Positions 22,767 to 32,636 of a stretch of DNA of 64,000 bases are shown in pieces. The stretch's first letter is position 1. Every line of letters begins with the position of its first letter. The notes beneath the pieces were generated by a model. The model searched no databases. It had not been told where the DNA came from and saw only the letters and a list, made by a program, of their open reading frames with translations. Made by a program: the position numbers and the translations under genes. This DNA is from Nemertoderma westbladi (Eukaryota; Xenacoelomorpha; Nemertodermatida; Nemertodermatidae): positions 1 through 64,000 of the forward strand of contig JAUCBJ010006967.1 in assembly GCA_032718475.1 (NCBI GenBank). Direction: 5' to 3'.

Positions 22767-25738
22767 CCCTTTAATGCCCACTGTTGTTTGTAAACAACAT
22801 AAATATAATTGGTTCCCTCATGAACAAAATTCAATTTCCTGTTTTGTGATTGGGTGCTATAAATAGCATAATGATTGTAGTTTGTAATTAAACCTGATCT
22901 GACAGAGTCAATACGAAGCCGATAGCCATAGATCGACTTTAAAGATGAAATAGCGAATCAGGTACCACTATACGTTAGAGCGCTTCTTTCTAGGCCATAA
23001 CGTATGTTGTTTTCAACATAATAAGAGCTACGAAAAATATGCAGATAGCCTATAGCGTGTTAACTACCTACTAATCGTTACCCCATAGCAGAATGTATGT
23101 TTAGGGGGGTGTGGTGCATTGTTTTCTACATGTTGTTACAGAACAACATTGGTCATTCATGGAAGTAAATTTGGGACATTACCTGTAACACCATGTAAAA
23201 AGCAGCCTTAGTAATTGGACACTGTAGAGTTGTATCTCAGGTCAAATATATTATTATAAATTAAAATTTATCTTCTCAAAAGTCTATTTGTCTGTCTGTC
23301 TGCCTCTTACTCATGTTGTTTCACTTTATTTTGACTTTCTAATTTTTATACTGAAGAGATACAGTATGAGTCGATTTAACCCTAACCTCTCGCTAATGTT
23401 ATCAGACCTGAGAACAGTAAATCGATTAGATATTGCTGATAGTGATAGTGCAGAGAATTCACTATCAATTCCTTCTGGTAGATTTTATAAACGAAGTCGT
23501 GTTCGGTTTGACGAAACCCGTGGTATGGTGGAAGAAGATGAGATAGTCGGCGTGGAGTTACCTGGGGGGAACAAAAGTGGGTCTGAGAGTGAAGATGACG
23601 ATGAATTGGAAGATGTAACACAGTTTGATATTAATGTTGATGGTGGTGGTGATATTACGGATGAGATTTCTGCAGATGATATAGTCGATCTCGCCGCAGC
23701 TCTTGATGATATAGCTTCCAAATCGAATGAAGAGATACAGGATAGTAGTTACAGGTGGCGAAAGCAGGATAGTGAACCTGTAGACAGTGAGTTTATTGGG
23801 GATGCGTTTCCTAATCCACCTCCTGAACCAAATGAGCCACTGGAATACTTTAGATATTTCTTTCGTGAGTCACTCGTTAAGCATTTAGCAGAGCAGACCA
23901 ATTTATATTCGACAGTCCAAACGAAAACGTCAAAGTGTATAAATGTTTCTGAGAATGAAATTGATCAATTTCTCGGAATTTTAATTCTAATGGGTGTAAT
24001 TAAATATCCTCAATATCGAATGTATTGGGCTTATGAAACTCGCGTCTCTGCAATAGCGGATACTATGAGTCGACTACGGTTTGAAACTATTAAGAGATAT
24101 TTTCACTGCAATGATATCACAATGGAACCACCAGCTGGTGATCCTCATTCAGATAAATTATATAAAGTTAGACCAATGCTTGATTCTGTGCGAGAGATGT
24201 GCAGAAGTGTTTCTGCTGAAGAGAGACATTCTGTGGACGAACAGATGATCCCATCGAAAACGCGGGCAAAAGTGGGCATGCGCCAATACATGCCCAAGAA
24301 ACCGATCAAGTGGGGTTTTAAGGTTTGGGCTCGCTGTGGAGTCAGTGGGTTGATATACGATTTCGAAATATACTGTGGGAAATGCACGGACCAGGATGAA
24401 ATTGTTGGATTGGGTAGTGGTGGGAATGTAGTGGTCAGATTAACTAAGACGTTACAACGTGGACTGGGGCATAAGGTATATTTCGATAATTTGTTTACGT
24501 CCATCGATTTAGTTAAATATCTTATCGATAGGGGTATCTGGTCAATTGGTACCATTCGTAGTAATCGGTTACGGGGTGCGAACAAACTTCTTTTAACTGA
24601 GAAGGAAATGAGGAAGCAAGGAAGAGGTGCTCTAGATTGGAGAGTAGAAGTGAATAGAAAGGTGACGCTTGTGAAGTGGTTAGATAATGGTGTCGTTCAG
24701 CTGGTATCTAGTTACATTGGACATGACTTGGGTACACCAGCCAATAGATGGTCAGCGACAGATAAGAAATATATTAGTATTGATAGACCTCGCATGGTAG
24801 AGGAATACAATTTGTGTATGGGAGGGGTGGATTTGTGCGATATGTTACTTTCTTTATACCGTATACAGCTGAAACGTAGAAAGTGGTATATGCCAATCGT
24901 ACATTATTTGATTGGAATTTCGGTGACCAATGGATGGTTGCTCTATCGCCGTCACTGTAATCAACTCTCTATTGTCAAGAAGAAGCAGTTAGCACTAATT
25001 CGTTTCCAAACTATTATAGCCCATAGTTTAATGAAGTCTGGAAAGGCAACATGTACTTCGAAGCGAGGCCGCCCATCTATCTCTACCAATGAACCCATTA
25101 CCATTCCACCCAAGAAATCCAAATCTACTGTTCCAATCCCAGTTAACGATGTTCGGTATGATCTGACAGACCACTTCCCTAAATTTATGACGAATCAAGG
25201 TCGATGTCGCTATTGTGTTAACGGTTATTCGCATTGGCAATGTACAAAGTGTGGAGTTCTATTGTGCATTGTAAAAAACAAAAACTGTTTTTATCTGTTT
25301 CACCATCGGAAATGAAAACTATTTTTGATAAATGTTTTATTCAAATAAATAAATCACAGTCAATATACTGTATTTTCTAATAATACTTTTTTGACAGACA
25401 GACGAACTGACAAGAAATGAACATGAGACTGAGACAGACTGGTACTTGCATCGACTAGGTGGACACGATTCGATCAAGTCTTGATATCATATAACTAAAA
25501 AATCATTGACACATATGAGATAATCTAGGGTGTTATTTATACCAATAATCTAGGGTGTGATTTATACCACAAATACCCAATGTTGTTCAGGAACAACGAC
25601 CCTCTATACGTAAAACCCGTGGGTGAATTTATTAATTTTTTTTTTTATTATCCCAAATGGGCTGCAAGATGACAATAATGACAATTATGCATGAAAATAT
25701 TTTTTCCATCATAAATACTTAATTCGGGTATTAAAGGG
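22767..25738 (+). mobile_element. Apparently complete piggyBac element
   Basis: The 2972-bp element is bounded by TTAA at 22763-22766 and 25739-25742, the invariant piggyBac target duplication. The left end reads CCCTTTAATGCCC and the reverse complement of the right end CCCTTTAATACCCG. This is a 13-bp TIR with one mismatch, and it begins with the CCC typical of the superfamily. It contains one intact transposase gene. Such matched ends around an open gene suggest recent activity. Confidence 0.93.
23366..25315 (+). CDS. PiggyBac transposase (intact)
   Basis: 649 aa from the ATG at 23366 (MSRFNPNLSL); the frame is open further upstream but only from a TTG codon. The N-terminus is acidic and disordered (GSESEDDDELED). 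The DDE_Tnp_1_7 catalytic core follows, with D291 in VDEQMIPSK, D374 in KVYFDNLFTS and D489 in MGGVDLCDML. The C-terminal cysteine-rich DNA-binding domain starts CRYCVNG and ends in FHHRK. Length and domain order fit the family (about 600 aa). The enzyme excises and inserts DNA precisely at TTAA through hairpin intermediates. No stop or frameshift is present, so it could be active. It may also mobilise the small MITEs with similar ends at 48.45 and 50.43 kb. Confidence 0.95.
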   Translation: MSRFNPNLSLMLSDLRTVNRLDIADSDSAENSLSIPSGRFYKRSRVRFDETRGMVEEDEIVGVELPGGNKSGSESEDDDELEDVTQFDINVDGGGDITDEISADDIVDLAAALDDIASKSNEEIQDSSYRWRKQDSEPVDSEFIGDAFPNPPPEPNEPLEYFRYFFRESLVKHLAEQTNLYSTVQTKTSKCINVSENEIDQFLGILILMGVIKYPQYRMYWAYETRVSAIADTMSRLRFETIKRYFHCNDITMEPPAGDPHSDKLYKVRPMLDSVREMCRSVSAEERHSVDEQMIPSKTRAKVGMRQYMPKKPIKWGFKVWARCGVSGLIYDFEIYCGKCTDQDEIVGLGSGGNVVVRLTKTLQRGLGHKVYFDNLFTSIDLVKYLIDRGIWSIGTIRSNRLRGANKLLLTEKEMRKQGRGALDWRVEVNRKVTLVKWLDNGVVQLVSSYIGHDLGTPANRWSATDKKYISIDRPRMVEEYNLCMGGVDLCDMLLSLYRIQLKRRKWYMPIVHYLIGISVTNGWLLYRRHCNQLSIVKKKQLALIRFQTIIAHSLMKSGKATCTSKRGRPSISTNEPITIPPKKSKSTVPIPVNDVRYDLTDHFPKFMTNQGRCRYCVNGYSHWQCTKCGVLLCIVKNKNCFYLFHHRK

Positions 25739-26875
25739 TTAAAACAATAAAATAGGACATGGGGTCTATTCCCTCAGATACTACCTAGCAATTTCCTGAC
25801 ATCTGCGCAATTTTGTTTAAAAATCTGATCATATATCTGTACATACCGGTAGGTGCTAATTGGGGTTGGTTGCATTCAGTTGGGAAATCATGTTTATGCA
25901 TTTGGGGCTGATGGTAACATACATTGGGGGTGGGTGGTTTCAACTCTGTTCGGTGGTACGGTAGGATTTCTAATTTATTGGTCATTATCTTAATTTAGTG
26001 GTGCAGTTTTGTTAGGGTAGAGGTGGGGTTCGTGGCACACTGCTGATGAGGAGAACCACGAATCCCAGGGTTCAGTGTTTAAATCTCCGAAACCCTTTTA
26101 TTTTTATAAAATTTATTACTTAGACTTACCTTTTTCGGCGGACAAAATGTCCTATATTTTTCTTAATTTATGGGATAGCCTATTTCGTGCAATACTTACC
26201 GGAACCTGTAGTTACTGTATGGTTTGGTGCAATTTTTCTTGTGGTAGTTGGGTTGGGTTTATGTAGCCCCTTTTTTATTACTTTTTTGTAATAAAAGAGT
26301 CTTTTTACTCATTACACACCTGGTTGTACAGTACCTTCTACTGCACCGCATCAGCATAATTAATTAACTAGTTTCAGAAGTTCAGTAATGAGGCCTCTTT
26401 TGGTACGACAACTATTTGATTAATATATTCATGTTATAGGCAAATAATTATTCCAACCGGACTGGATGCGGTATGTTGTGCCTCTTCAATGATAATGGAA
26501 AAATAGATGCTGTAGAAGGACCGGATTCTGGGTTCCAAAAGCTAAACACATTTATCATTGGAAACAATAGTCGTATTGATGTGAGTAGTGTGGGGTACTG
26601 TTATATTAACGTTAGACTGAGGTACAATAATAATACTATTTTTATGCCTAATTTACTAAATGTAAGACTGCGTTCGTTATAACTAAGTTTATATGAAAAT
26701 ATTAAAATTATTATGTCCAAATGTAGGAGGTGAGTGCTTCTCTAGGAAAAGTCGTGGCTGAGATCGATAAAGATAGATCATGTGGGGTACGGCGATCACT
26801 TAACTACTCACCATCGAATGTCCAAAAACCTTTAAAAAGAAAGCCGTCCAAAGGAAATCGTTGTTGTTTGTGCAG
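25739..26875. other. Intergenic DNA with a repeat copy, 5' of the CACTA-like gene
   Basis: No gene is assigned. A dispersed repeat at about 25990-26180 carries the hammerhead-like core listed separately. A 69-aa frame at 26473 has no recognisable domain. Just before 26876 the sequence TTGTTGTTTGTGCAG looks like a 3' splice site, so an upstream exon of the transposase may lie here, but I could not identify one. Confidence 0.35.
26011..26096 (+). ncRNA. Hammerhead-ribozyme-like motif, copy 1
   Basis: The invariant core CTGATGA lies at 26043-26049 and GAAA at 26089-26092. Between them is a perfect 5-bp stem II, GGAGA (26050-26054) with TCTCC (26084-26088), and a 29-nt loop. Stem III can form from AGGG (26014-26017) and CCCT (26093-26096), leaving a GTA cleavage triplet at 26017-26019. 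A weak stem I pairs 26021-26025 with 26036-26041, with one bulged A and a terminal mismatch. It lies in a repeat with a second copy near 43.8 kb. This is structural inference; activity is unknown. Confidence 0.5.
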
Positions 26876-28215
26876 CAATGTGTTTAATAGGAGATAATCC
26901 TGCTGCTGCTCTAATAAGCGGCTTCAAAGAAAGCGCTTCAGCAGTTTGCTTTTGTAGAAGCTGTATGGTAAAAAAAGGCGAAATTGAAGATCATTTTGAG
27001 GCTGATTCTCTAAATATCAGAACAGAAGCCGATTATACTGAGCAACTTATGGCAGTCACAGATCCCAAGTTACCAATTGCTGAGCAAAAAGAAAATTCCA
27101 TAAAATACGGTATAAATTTCCCAAGTATATTATCGGATATCCCATACTTTAATATTACAAGTTGTGTCATTCATGACTTTCATCATGATATGTTGGAAGG
27201 TGTTGTAAGTGCTGAAATTAAGTTGCTTTTACGCTATGCTGTTTGCGAACGGAAATTTCTAGGAATTGACGATCTGAACAGACGGATATTTTCAAACAAT
27301 TTTTCTGAAAACGAAAAAAAAGACATTCCTTGTCGAATAGAACTGTCAAAGTTGCAATCGGCTGAGACATATTCCCTGAGACAAACTGCTATACAAATGC
27401 TAATTTTGATGAGAATTCTCCCTGTTTTGTTAGGCGAATTTTTTAGTGATCTGAACAACCATTGGAATTGCTTCATTAAACTATACGAGATTGTTGAGCT
27501 ATGTTTACAATATTCAATAAGTACAAATGAACTTGTATATTTAGAATATTTAATCGAAACTCATTGCACACTTTTTTTCTTAACCTATGGACTGACTTTC
27601 CCAAAGCTGCATTACATGATGCACATTGTTAGAGATATTAAGAATTTTGGACCACCAAGATGTCACTGGGCAATGCGATTTGAAGGTCACCATAACGTTC
27701 TAAAAAAGTGGGTGGTTATTCAAAAAAATTTCAAAAATATACCATTATATTTAACCAAGCGCCATCAAGAAGGTGTTGCTCATTCACTCACTGTCAACAG
27801 AACGGGCTTTTTATATGAACGAATTATTGGTGTACATCATGTACCAAAGTTATCCTTTGCCGGAGATTGTAGATTCGAACGCTATTCAAAAATAACACAT
27901 TATGGTAATAGTTTAATTGCAAACCGCAGCGTTATCCCAGTGCCAGTTTCGTTTGATAACGAGACTGAACTTCCGAAATTTATGATTGTGAGTGATATTT
28001 ATTTGTTTGAATCTGGCAGGGATTGTCTTATCATTTGCAATGAGCTCATTACTAGTAGCTATCTGCCTCATATTGGCTGTTATACTTTAATAGAGCCGAA
28101 TATTAAAAAGTCAGTTTCTGTATGGTATTCATCTCTGAGTGAACCTGGTGAACTTCGTATACTCCGCTATCAAACCTCATATGTAGTCCGTTATCGATTT
28201 CGGAGCTTTTCTTAA
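26876..28215 (+). CDS. CACTA/tnp2-like transposase (C-terminal exon)
   Basis: A 445-aa frame from an ATG at 26878, just after a good 3' splice signal, so the native protein probably starts in an earlier exon not found here. It has the layout of the plant Transposase_21/tnp2 family as found in animals: LIGDNPAAALISGFKESASA and CRSC near the start, IHDFHHDMLEGVV around residue 95, and late PKLHYMMHIVRDI, FGPPRCHWAMRFEGHHNVLKK and KNFKNIPLYLTKRHQ. A domain of about 130 residues follows. Superfamily assignment to CACTA (CMC) rests on this motif order plus nearby CACTG-type ends and subterminal repeats. It would catalyse element movement. A PWWP/zinc-ribbon gene begins 240 bp downstream on the same strand. 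Confidence 0.7.
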
Positions 28216-28454
28216 ATTTGTGTTGTAAGTCGAGTGTGGGAGAGGGCAAGAGTGTGTGGTGTGTTTATATTATAATTTTGTGTTCTGTGTTTATAATTTT
28301 GTGTTGTGTGTTTATAATTGTGTGTTGTGTGTTTATAAGTGTGTGTTTGTGTGCATTGTGTTGTGTATATGGTATGGTATATTGTATTTTGTTTATAATT
28401 ACAAATTTTTCATTGTGTTTTCCAACACTAACTGAAATCCATTAAATTGAAACG
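28216..28454. other. GT-rich spacer between transposase and PWWP gene
   Basis: Simple sequence of TTTATAATTTTGTGTTGTGTG type. It would be 3' untranslated region of the transposase and 5' leader of the next gene. A cysteine-rich open frame through it comes from the GT repeats. Confidence 0.5.
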
Positions 28455-29786
28455 ATGCCTATATGCGGTGTCAATGGTTGCACAGAGGAGATTGAAGAGG
28501 ACTTTATTGCATGTCCTGTATGTGGGGCAAGTAAAGACCGTACAAGTGTGGAGGAGCTATGTTGCGGTAAAGTGGTTAATCCAAAGTGGATACAATGTCC
28601 AAGGTGTTTAAAGGCTTTAAACGTTGCAGCTGGGCCTGTAGAACCTCCCAGTTCAAATCGATTTCAAATCGAGTCTGCTACTTCGATTGAAAAATTCAGA
28701 ACGAATTTGAAGATTGCAATGATAAATGGGAAGGAGTGTTATATATCGCCAGATTCCCCCGTTGCTGGTATTATTACTGTGCCAGTTATTAAAATTGACA
28801 TGAATACCAAAATTATACCTCATACAAGCATTTATCAGAAGTGTCTATTGACCTTTGTCAATGATTTTGAACGTAGAAATGTTACGAATTTGAGTTCAAT
28901 CGCAGCTTCTATTTGTGAAACATATCCCGAGTTTAAGCGGAAGCATAAATCCAATAAATCATCGATGTATTTGGCTCTTCAGCATGACTACGTGAACTCC
29001 CGCCACAATTACCGCAACAGAATGAAGGCGAAGGACAAGAATCCAAAAATAATTGTGGAAGGCCAGTCTGGGGGGGTGGGACAGGTTGCTGGGGACAAAT
29101 CTGCGGAACAGGTCGCTGGGGACAAATCTGTGGAACAGGTCGCTGGGGTCAAATCTGCGGAACAGGTCGCTGGGGACAAATCTGCGGAACAGGTCGCTGG
29201 GGACAAATCTGCGGAACAGGTCGCTGGGGACAAATCTGCGGAAGTTAATGTCGCTGGAACTAACAGTATATCATTGCTTGAAAATGCTGCTGTTGTTCAA
29301 GTGCAAATGGGAAGGAAAACCATAAACACCAAACCGCTACGTAATCAACCACAACGAAAAAGAAAGAAAGCAATAGTAATATCGTCATCAAGTGAAGATG
29401 ATGTTAGTGAAATGTTGTTGTTCGATAGTTCTGAAGACGATGTTGAAGAGGAGCCGGAAATACAAATGGAGGTTCAGGGAGTGAAGTCGTTGGTGTTTGC
29501 GCGCCAAATGAAATCTAAAGATTTCTGGCCAGGGAGACTGGATGATGCTCCGGATGGCTGTAAGATGCCGAAGCCAAAAGATCCATCGGATACATTTAAA
29601 TGGGTCTATTTTTATGGTAGTAATAACTACTCCTGGGTTAAGAACACTCCGGAGTATATTGTTCCTTATGTGGAAAACCGCGATCTGTTATCAGAGCCGA
29701 AACCAAGCAGTACTAACGCGTTCTTGCGCGGAACTGAGCAAATTAACGAATTATACAATTTATTCATGGAAGATAATGATGAGTGA
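28455..29786 (+). CDS. Zinc-ribbon protein with PWWP-like C-terminus, partner of the transposase
   Basis: 443 aa from an ATG. The N-terminus holds paired zinc-ribbon knuckles (CGVNGC, CPVCG, then CCGK and CPRCLKAL). The middle region has a conserved segment VTNLSSIAASICETYPEF, shared with the second copy at 33.08-33.13 kb. Then come about six 9-aa repeats of VAGDKSAEQ type, a basic stretch RKRKKA, and acidic Ser/Glu clusters. The C-terminus reads LVFARQMKSKDFWPGRL and, later, WVYFYGSNNYSWV, the beta-barrel pattern of PWWP domains, which bind methylated histone tails and DNA. I infer a chromatin-targeting or regulatory helper of the transposon. It starts 240 bp after the transposase; the same gene order recurs at 32-33.7 kb. 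No function is proven. Confidence 0.65.
   Translation: MPICGVNGCTEEIEEDFIACPVCGASKDRTSVEELCCGKVVNPKWIQCPRCLKALNVAAGPVEPPSSNRFQIESATSIEKFRTNLKIAMINGKECYISPDSPVAGIITVPVIKIDMNTKIIPHTSIYQKCLLTFVNDFERRNVTNLSSIAASICETYPEFKRKHKSNKSSMYLALQHDYVNSRHNYRNRMKAKDKNPKIIVEGQSGGVGQVAGDKSAEQVAGDKSVEQVAGVKSAEQVAGDKSAEQVAGDKSAEQVAGDKSAEVNVAGTNSISLLENAAVVQVQMGRKTINTKPLRNQPQRKRKKAIVISSSSEDDVSEMLLFDSSEDDVEEEPEIQMEVQGVKSLVFARQMKSKDFWPGRLDDAPDGCKMPKPKDPSDTFKWVYFYGSNNYSWVKNTPEYIVPYVENRDLLSEPKPSSTNAFLRGTEQINELYNLFMEDNDE
29083..29245 (+). repeat. 27-bp coding minisatellite
   Basis: About six near-identical units of CAGGTCGCTGGGGACAAATC plus TGCGGAA lie in frame within the zinc-ribbon/PWWP gene and encode VAGDKSAEQ. The unit is a multiple of three, so copy-number change keeps the frame. 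Confidence 0.95.
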
Positions 29787-30270
29787 ACGTTGAACAATAT
29801 TAAAAGTGGGGTGAATAAATATCGTAGCCTAAGTGTCATAAGGCCCTATGTCAAAAATTGCTTCACTGTTCAGGAGGCCTATATAAAATATAGAGATATA
29901 GGGCTTTTCTGCATTAAAATATTGCTGTATTGTCCAATGTGATTCTTGGATTTATCTTTATTACGTCATAATCTTCACTTCCCATTGGTTAACACTTTAC
30001 AAAGGGCCTTTCTGCAGTTAAATATTGTACGCTGGGATATAGGGCTTCACTTTACCACGTAATAATCAATTAAACTGTTCAAAACTCCACCAGCTGGTAG
30101 AGCATGTCTTAAAGTGTGGAATTGTATAAAAAAAAGTAAAATTCGACAAAAATCGACTTAAGGCACTTAGCTACGATATATTGTAATAGCAACAACTTTC
30201 TTAATGGTAACCGTCAACTTTCTCTTTCTAAACTGCTCTGTAGATTTCGTCACCATTTAATATTTGTTTA
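29787..30270. other. AT-rich spacer
   Basis: No gene is seen. Two phrases around AGGCCCTAT/GGGCTT...TGCATT(A)AAATATTG recur at 29840-29930 and 30000-30050, indicating a short degenerate repeat. Confidence 0.4.
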
Positions 30271-31178
30271 CTTTAGTTTATGTATATTTTTGATTAAGAC
30301 TGGATTGTTCCTACTATTACCGGTACCGTGAAATATAACTCTGTTGTAAGTTAGTTTATGTACATTTATATTCATGTGGATTAAGACTGGATTGTTCCTA
30401 CTATTACCGGTACCGTGAAATATAACTCTGTTGTAAGTTAGTTTATGTACATTTATATTCATGTGGATTAAGACTGGATTGTTCCTACTATTACCGGTAC
30501 CGTGAAATATAACTCTGTTGTAAGTTAGTTTATGTACATTTATATTCATGTGGATTAAGACTGGATTGTTCCTACTATTACCGGTACCGTGATATATAAC
30601 TCTGTTGTAAGTTAGTTTATGTACATTTATATTCATGTGGATTAAGACTGGATTGTTCCTACTATTACCGGTACCGTGAAATATAACTCTGTTGTAAGTT
30701 AGTTTATGTACATTTATATTCATGTGGATTAAGACTGGATTGTTCCTACTATTACCGGTACCGTGAAATATAACTCTGTTGTAAGTTAGTTTATGTACAT
30801 TTATATTCATGTGGATTAAGACTGGATTGTTCCTACTATTACCGGTACCGTGAAATATAACTCTGTTGTAAGTTAGTTTATGTACATTTATATTCATGTG
30901 GATTAAGACTGGATTGTTCCTACTATTACCGGTACCGTGAAATATAACTCTGTTGTAAGTTAGTTTATGTACATTTATATTCATGTGGATTAAGACTGGA
31001 TTGTTCCTACTATTACCGGTACCGTGAAATATAACTCTGTTGTAAGTTAGTTTATGTACATTTATATTCATGTGGATTAAGACTGGATTGTTCCTACTAT
31101 TACCGGTACCGTGAAATATAACTCTGTTGTAAGTTAGTTTATGTACATTTATATTCATGTGGATTAAGACTGGATTAA
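30271..31178. repeat. 87-bp minisatellite, about 10 copies
   Basis: The head-to-tail unit starts GATTAAGACTGGATTGTTCC and ends with TATATTCATGTG. Copies are almost identical; one differs by A to T in GTGATATATAAC near 30592. Because 87 is divisible by three, the minus strand shows a 313-aa periodic open frame that I regard as a by-product. Homogeneity implies recent amplification. Confidence 0.95.
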
Positions 31179-31249
31179 TACCAATAAGTTGAATATAGGA
31201 ATATATCATAGGCCTAATAATGTTTTGTTAAACAATATTGTCCACATTC

Positions 31250-31860
31250 GCCACCATTAAATTTAAAAAATCTGAGGTTTTCATGGAAATTGACCTGCTG
31301 TTTATTTAAGTGACAACCCGGGTTTCACATCCAAAGAACATAGGTTTTTATGCAAATAAACCTACGGTTTATTTAAGTGACAACCCGGGTTTCACATCCA
31401 AAGAACATAGGTTTTTATGCAAATAAACCTACGGTTAATTTAAGTGACAACCCGGGTTTCACATCCAATTACCCTGAAAAAAACGTAGTTTTTTTTATAT
31501 AAATAAAGCGAGGGTTTATATACCAAACAACCCAAGGTTTCATGATCATGCATAACCCACGGTTTAATTATGGACAAAATAAACGCTGGTTTCTCAAAAT
31601 AACCGTAGTTTAAATTTACCCCGAATTGAACCACGGTTATTTTTGAGAACCAGCGTTTTTTTAAGGAATAACCCCCGTTTCGTTTTTTCAGTGTAGGATC
31701 ATAATTAATGAAACAACGGTTCTATCTGTTACTTTAACCGCCGGTTTCTTAAAATAACCCCCGGTAGTTTTGGTGTAAAAATACCCGGGGTTATTTTAGA
31801 AAACCGGCGGTTTTTTTAGTTAAAACCAAGGTTTATCTTTTTCAGTGTATACCTATATCT
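31250..31860. repeat. Subterminal repeats and ends of CACTA-like elements
   Basis: Three direct copies of a 66-bp unit containing GACAACCCGGGTTTCACATC and AATAAACCTACGGTTTATTT run from 31310 to 31460. After them come further CGGTTT/AACCG motifs on both strands. Two sites end in TTTTTCAGTG followed by TA (31682-31694, 31842-31851), the reverse complement of a CACTGAAAAA terminus. At 31466 ACCCTGAAAAAAACG may be a damaged opposite end, which would make 31468-31692 a small MITE. A nearly perfect long hairpin lies at 31737-31815 (AACCGCCGGTTT ... AAACCGGCGGTT). Confidence 0.65.
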
Positions 31861-31866
31861 TTTTCA

Positions 31867-32401
31867 GTTGGGCCATGAGATTTGAAGCCCAGCATGGTGT
31901 ACTAAAACGTGGCTGAAAAGCCAACAATCATATAAAAACATTCCAAAATATTTGGCAGCCAGGCATCAAGAAAATGTGTGCTATTATTTGTCTATAAACT
32001 CATCTGGTTTTTTATATGAAATTGTTCGTGGCTATAAAAAATCCCCTACATGTAGCAGATTTGGACACAATACTGACTTGCAGGCCTTCGGGAAAACTAA
32101 GTACTATAACTAAAATTATGTGTCTAACAAAAGTATGATATTTCTTGGCTTGAAAGATTCCCTTCCATTTTTTGGGCTGATTACTGAACAATACATCTAC
32201 AAAGGAGGGAAAGATTTACTTATCATGGTTCAACCTTTATTAACCGAAGGCTATTGCAGCCACATTTGCTCATATATAATATCGAATGAATTCGTGCCAA
32301 CATTGGGAGTTTGGTTATCTTCATTTGAAAATCTCCCAATAGAACTGCGGCCAAAGAGTTATAAAGAATTAATTGTGGTGAACTATAAGTTAGAGTTGTA
32401 A
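31867..32401 (+). pseudogene. Second CACTA-like transposase, C-terminal remnant
   Basis: This matches the last third of the transposase at 26.9-28.2 kb at protein level. WAMRFEAQHGVLKR is followed by a stop, then in a shifted frame NIPKYLAARHQENVCYYLSI and SSGFLYE, then the C-terminal domain in a frame from about 32120 to 32401 (KDSLPFFGLITEQYIYKGGK). It begins after a splice-acceptor-like TTTTTCAG at 31860-31867. Identity to the first copy is clearly partial, so it represents a different family, not a recent duplicate. It is dead. The zinc-ribbon partner gene starts 236 bp downstream, matching the spacing in copy 1. Confidence 0.7.
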
Positions 32402-32636
32402 AATTCTTATTGTGTTTAACTTAATCTTACACTTTATTCATGGGGCCGTAATCTGAATTTATATAAATATAATTAAACCAAGTATTTGCCCGAGTAGCTA
32501 TTTCAAGTAATATAGCTCCTCGTCTTATTATCAAAAACTGTTGGTCCTAGGCTTGGTATAATATTTAAGTAATTATTATAGGTATATAGCCTAACTACGG
32601 TATATATTAGCGATATAAGACTAATTATATTATATC
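32402..32636. other. Spacer between second transposase remnant and its partner
   Basis: AT-rich, no gene. The length (235 bp) is close to that of the equivalent spacer in the first cassette, but the sequences do not match visibly. Confidence 0.5.

Noticed and set aside
28218-28445. Cys-rich 75-aa frame after the transposase
   Set aside because: It is the translation of GT-rich simple sequence.
30268-31209. 313-aa minus-strand protein of 29-residue repeats
   Set aside because: The unit length is 87 bp, so an open frame is expected from repetition; there is no domain and no unique N-terminus.
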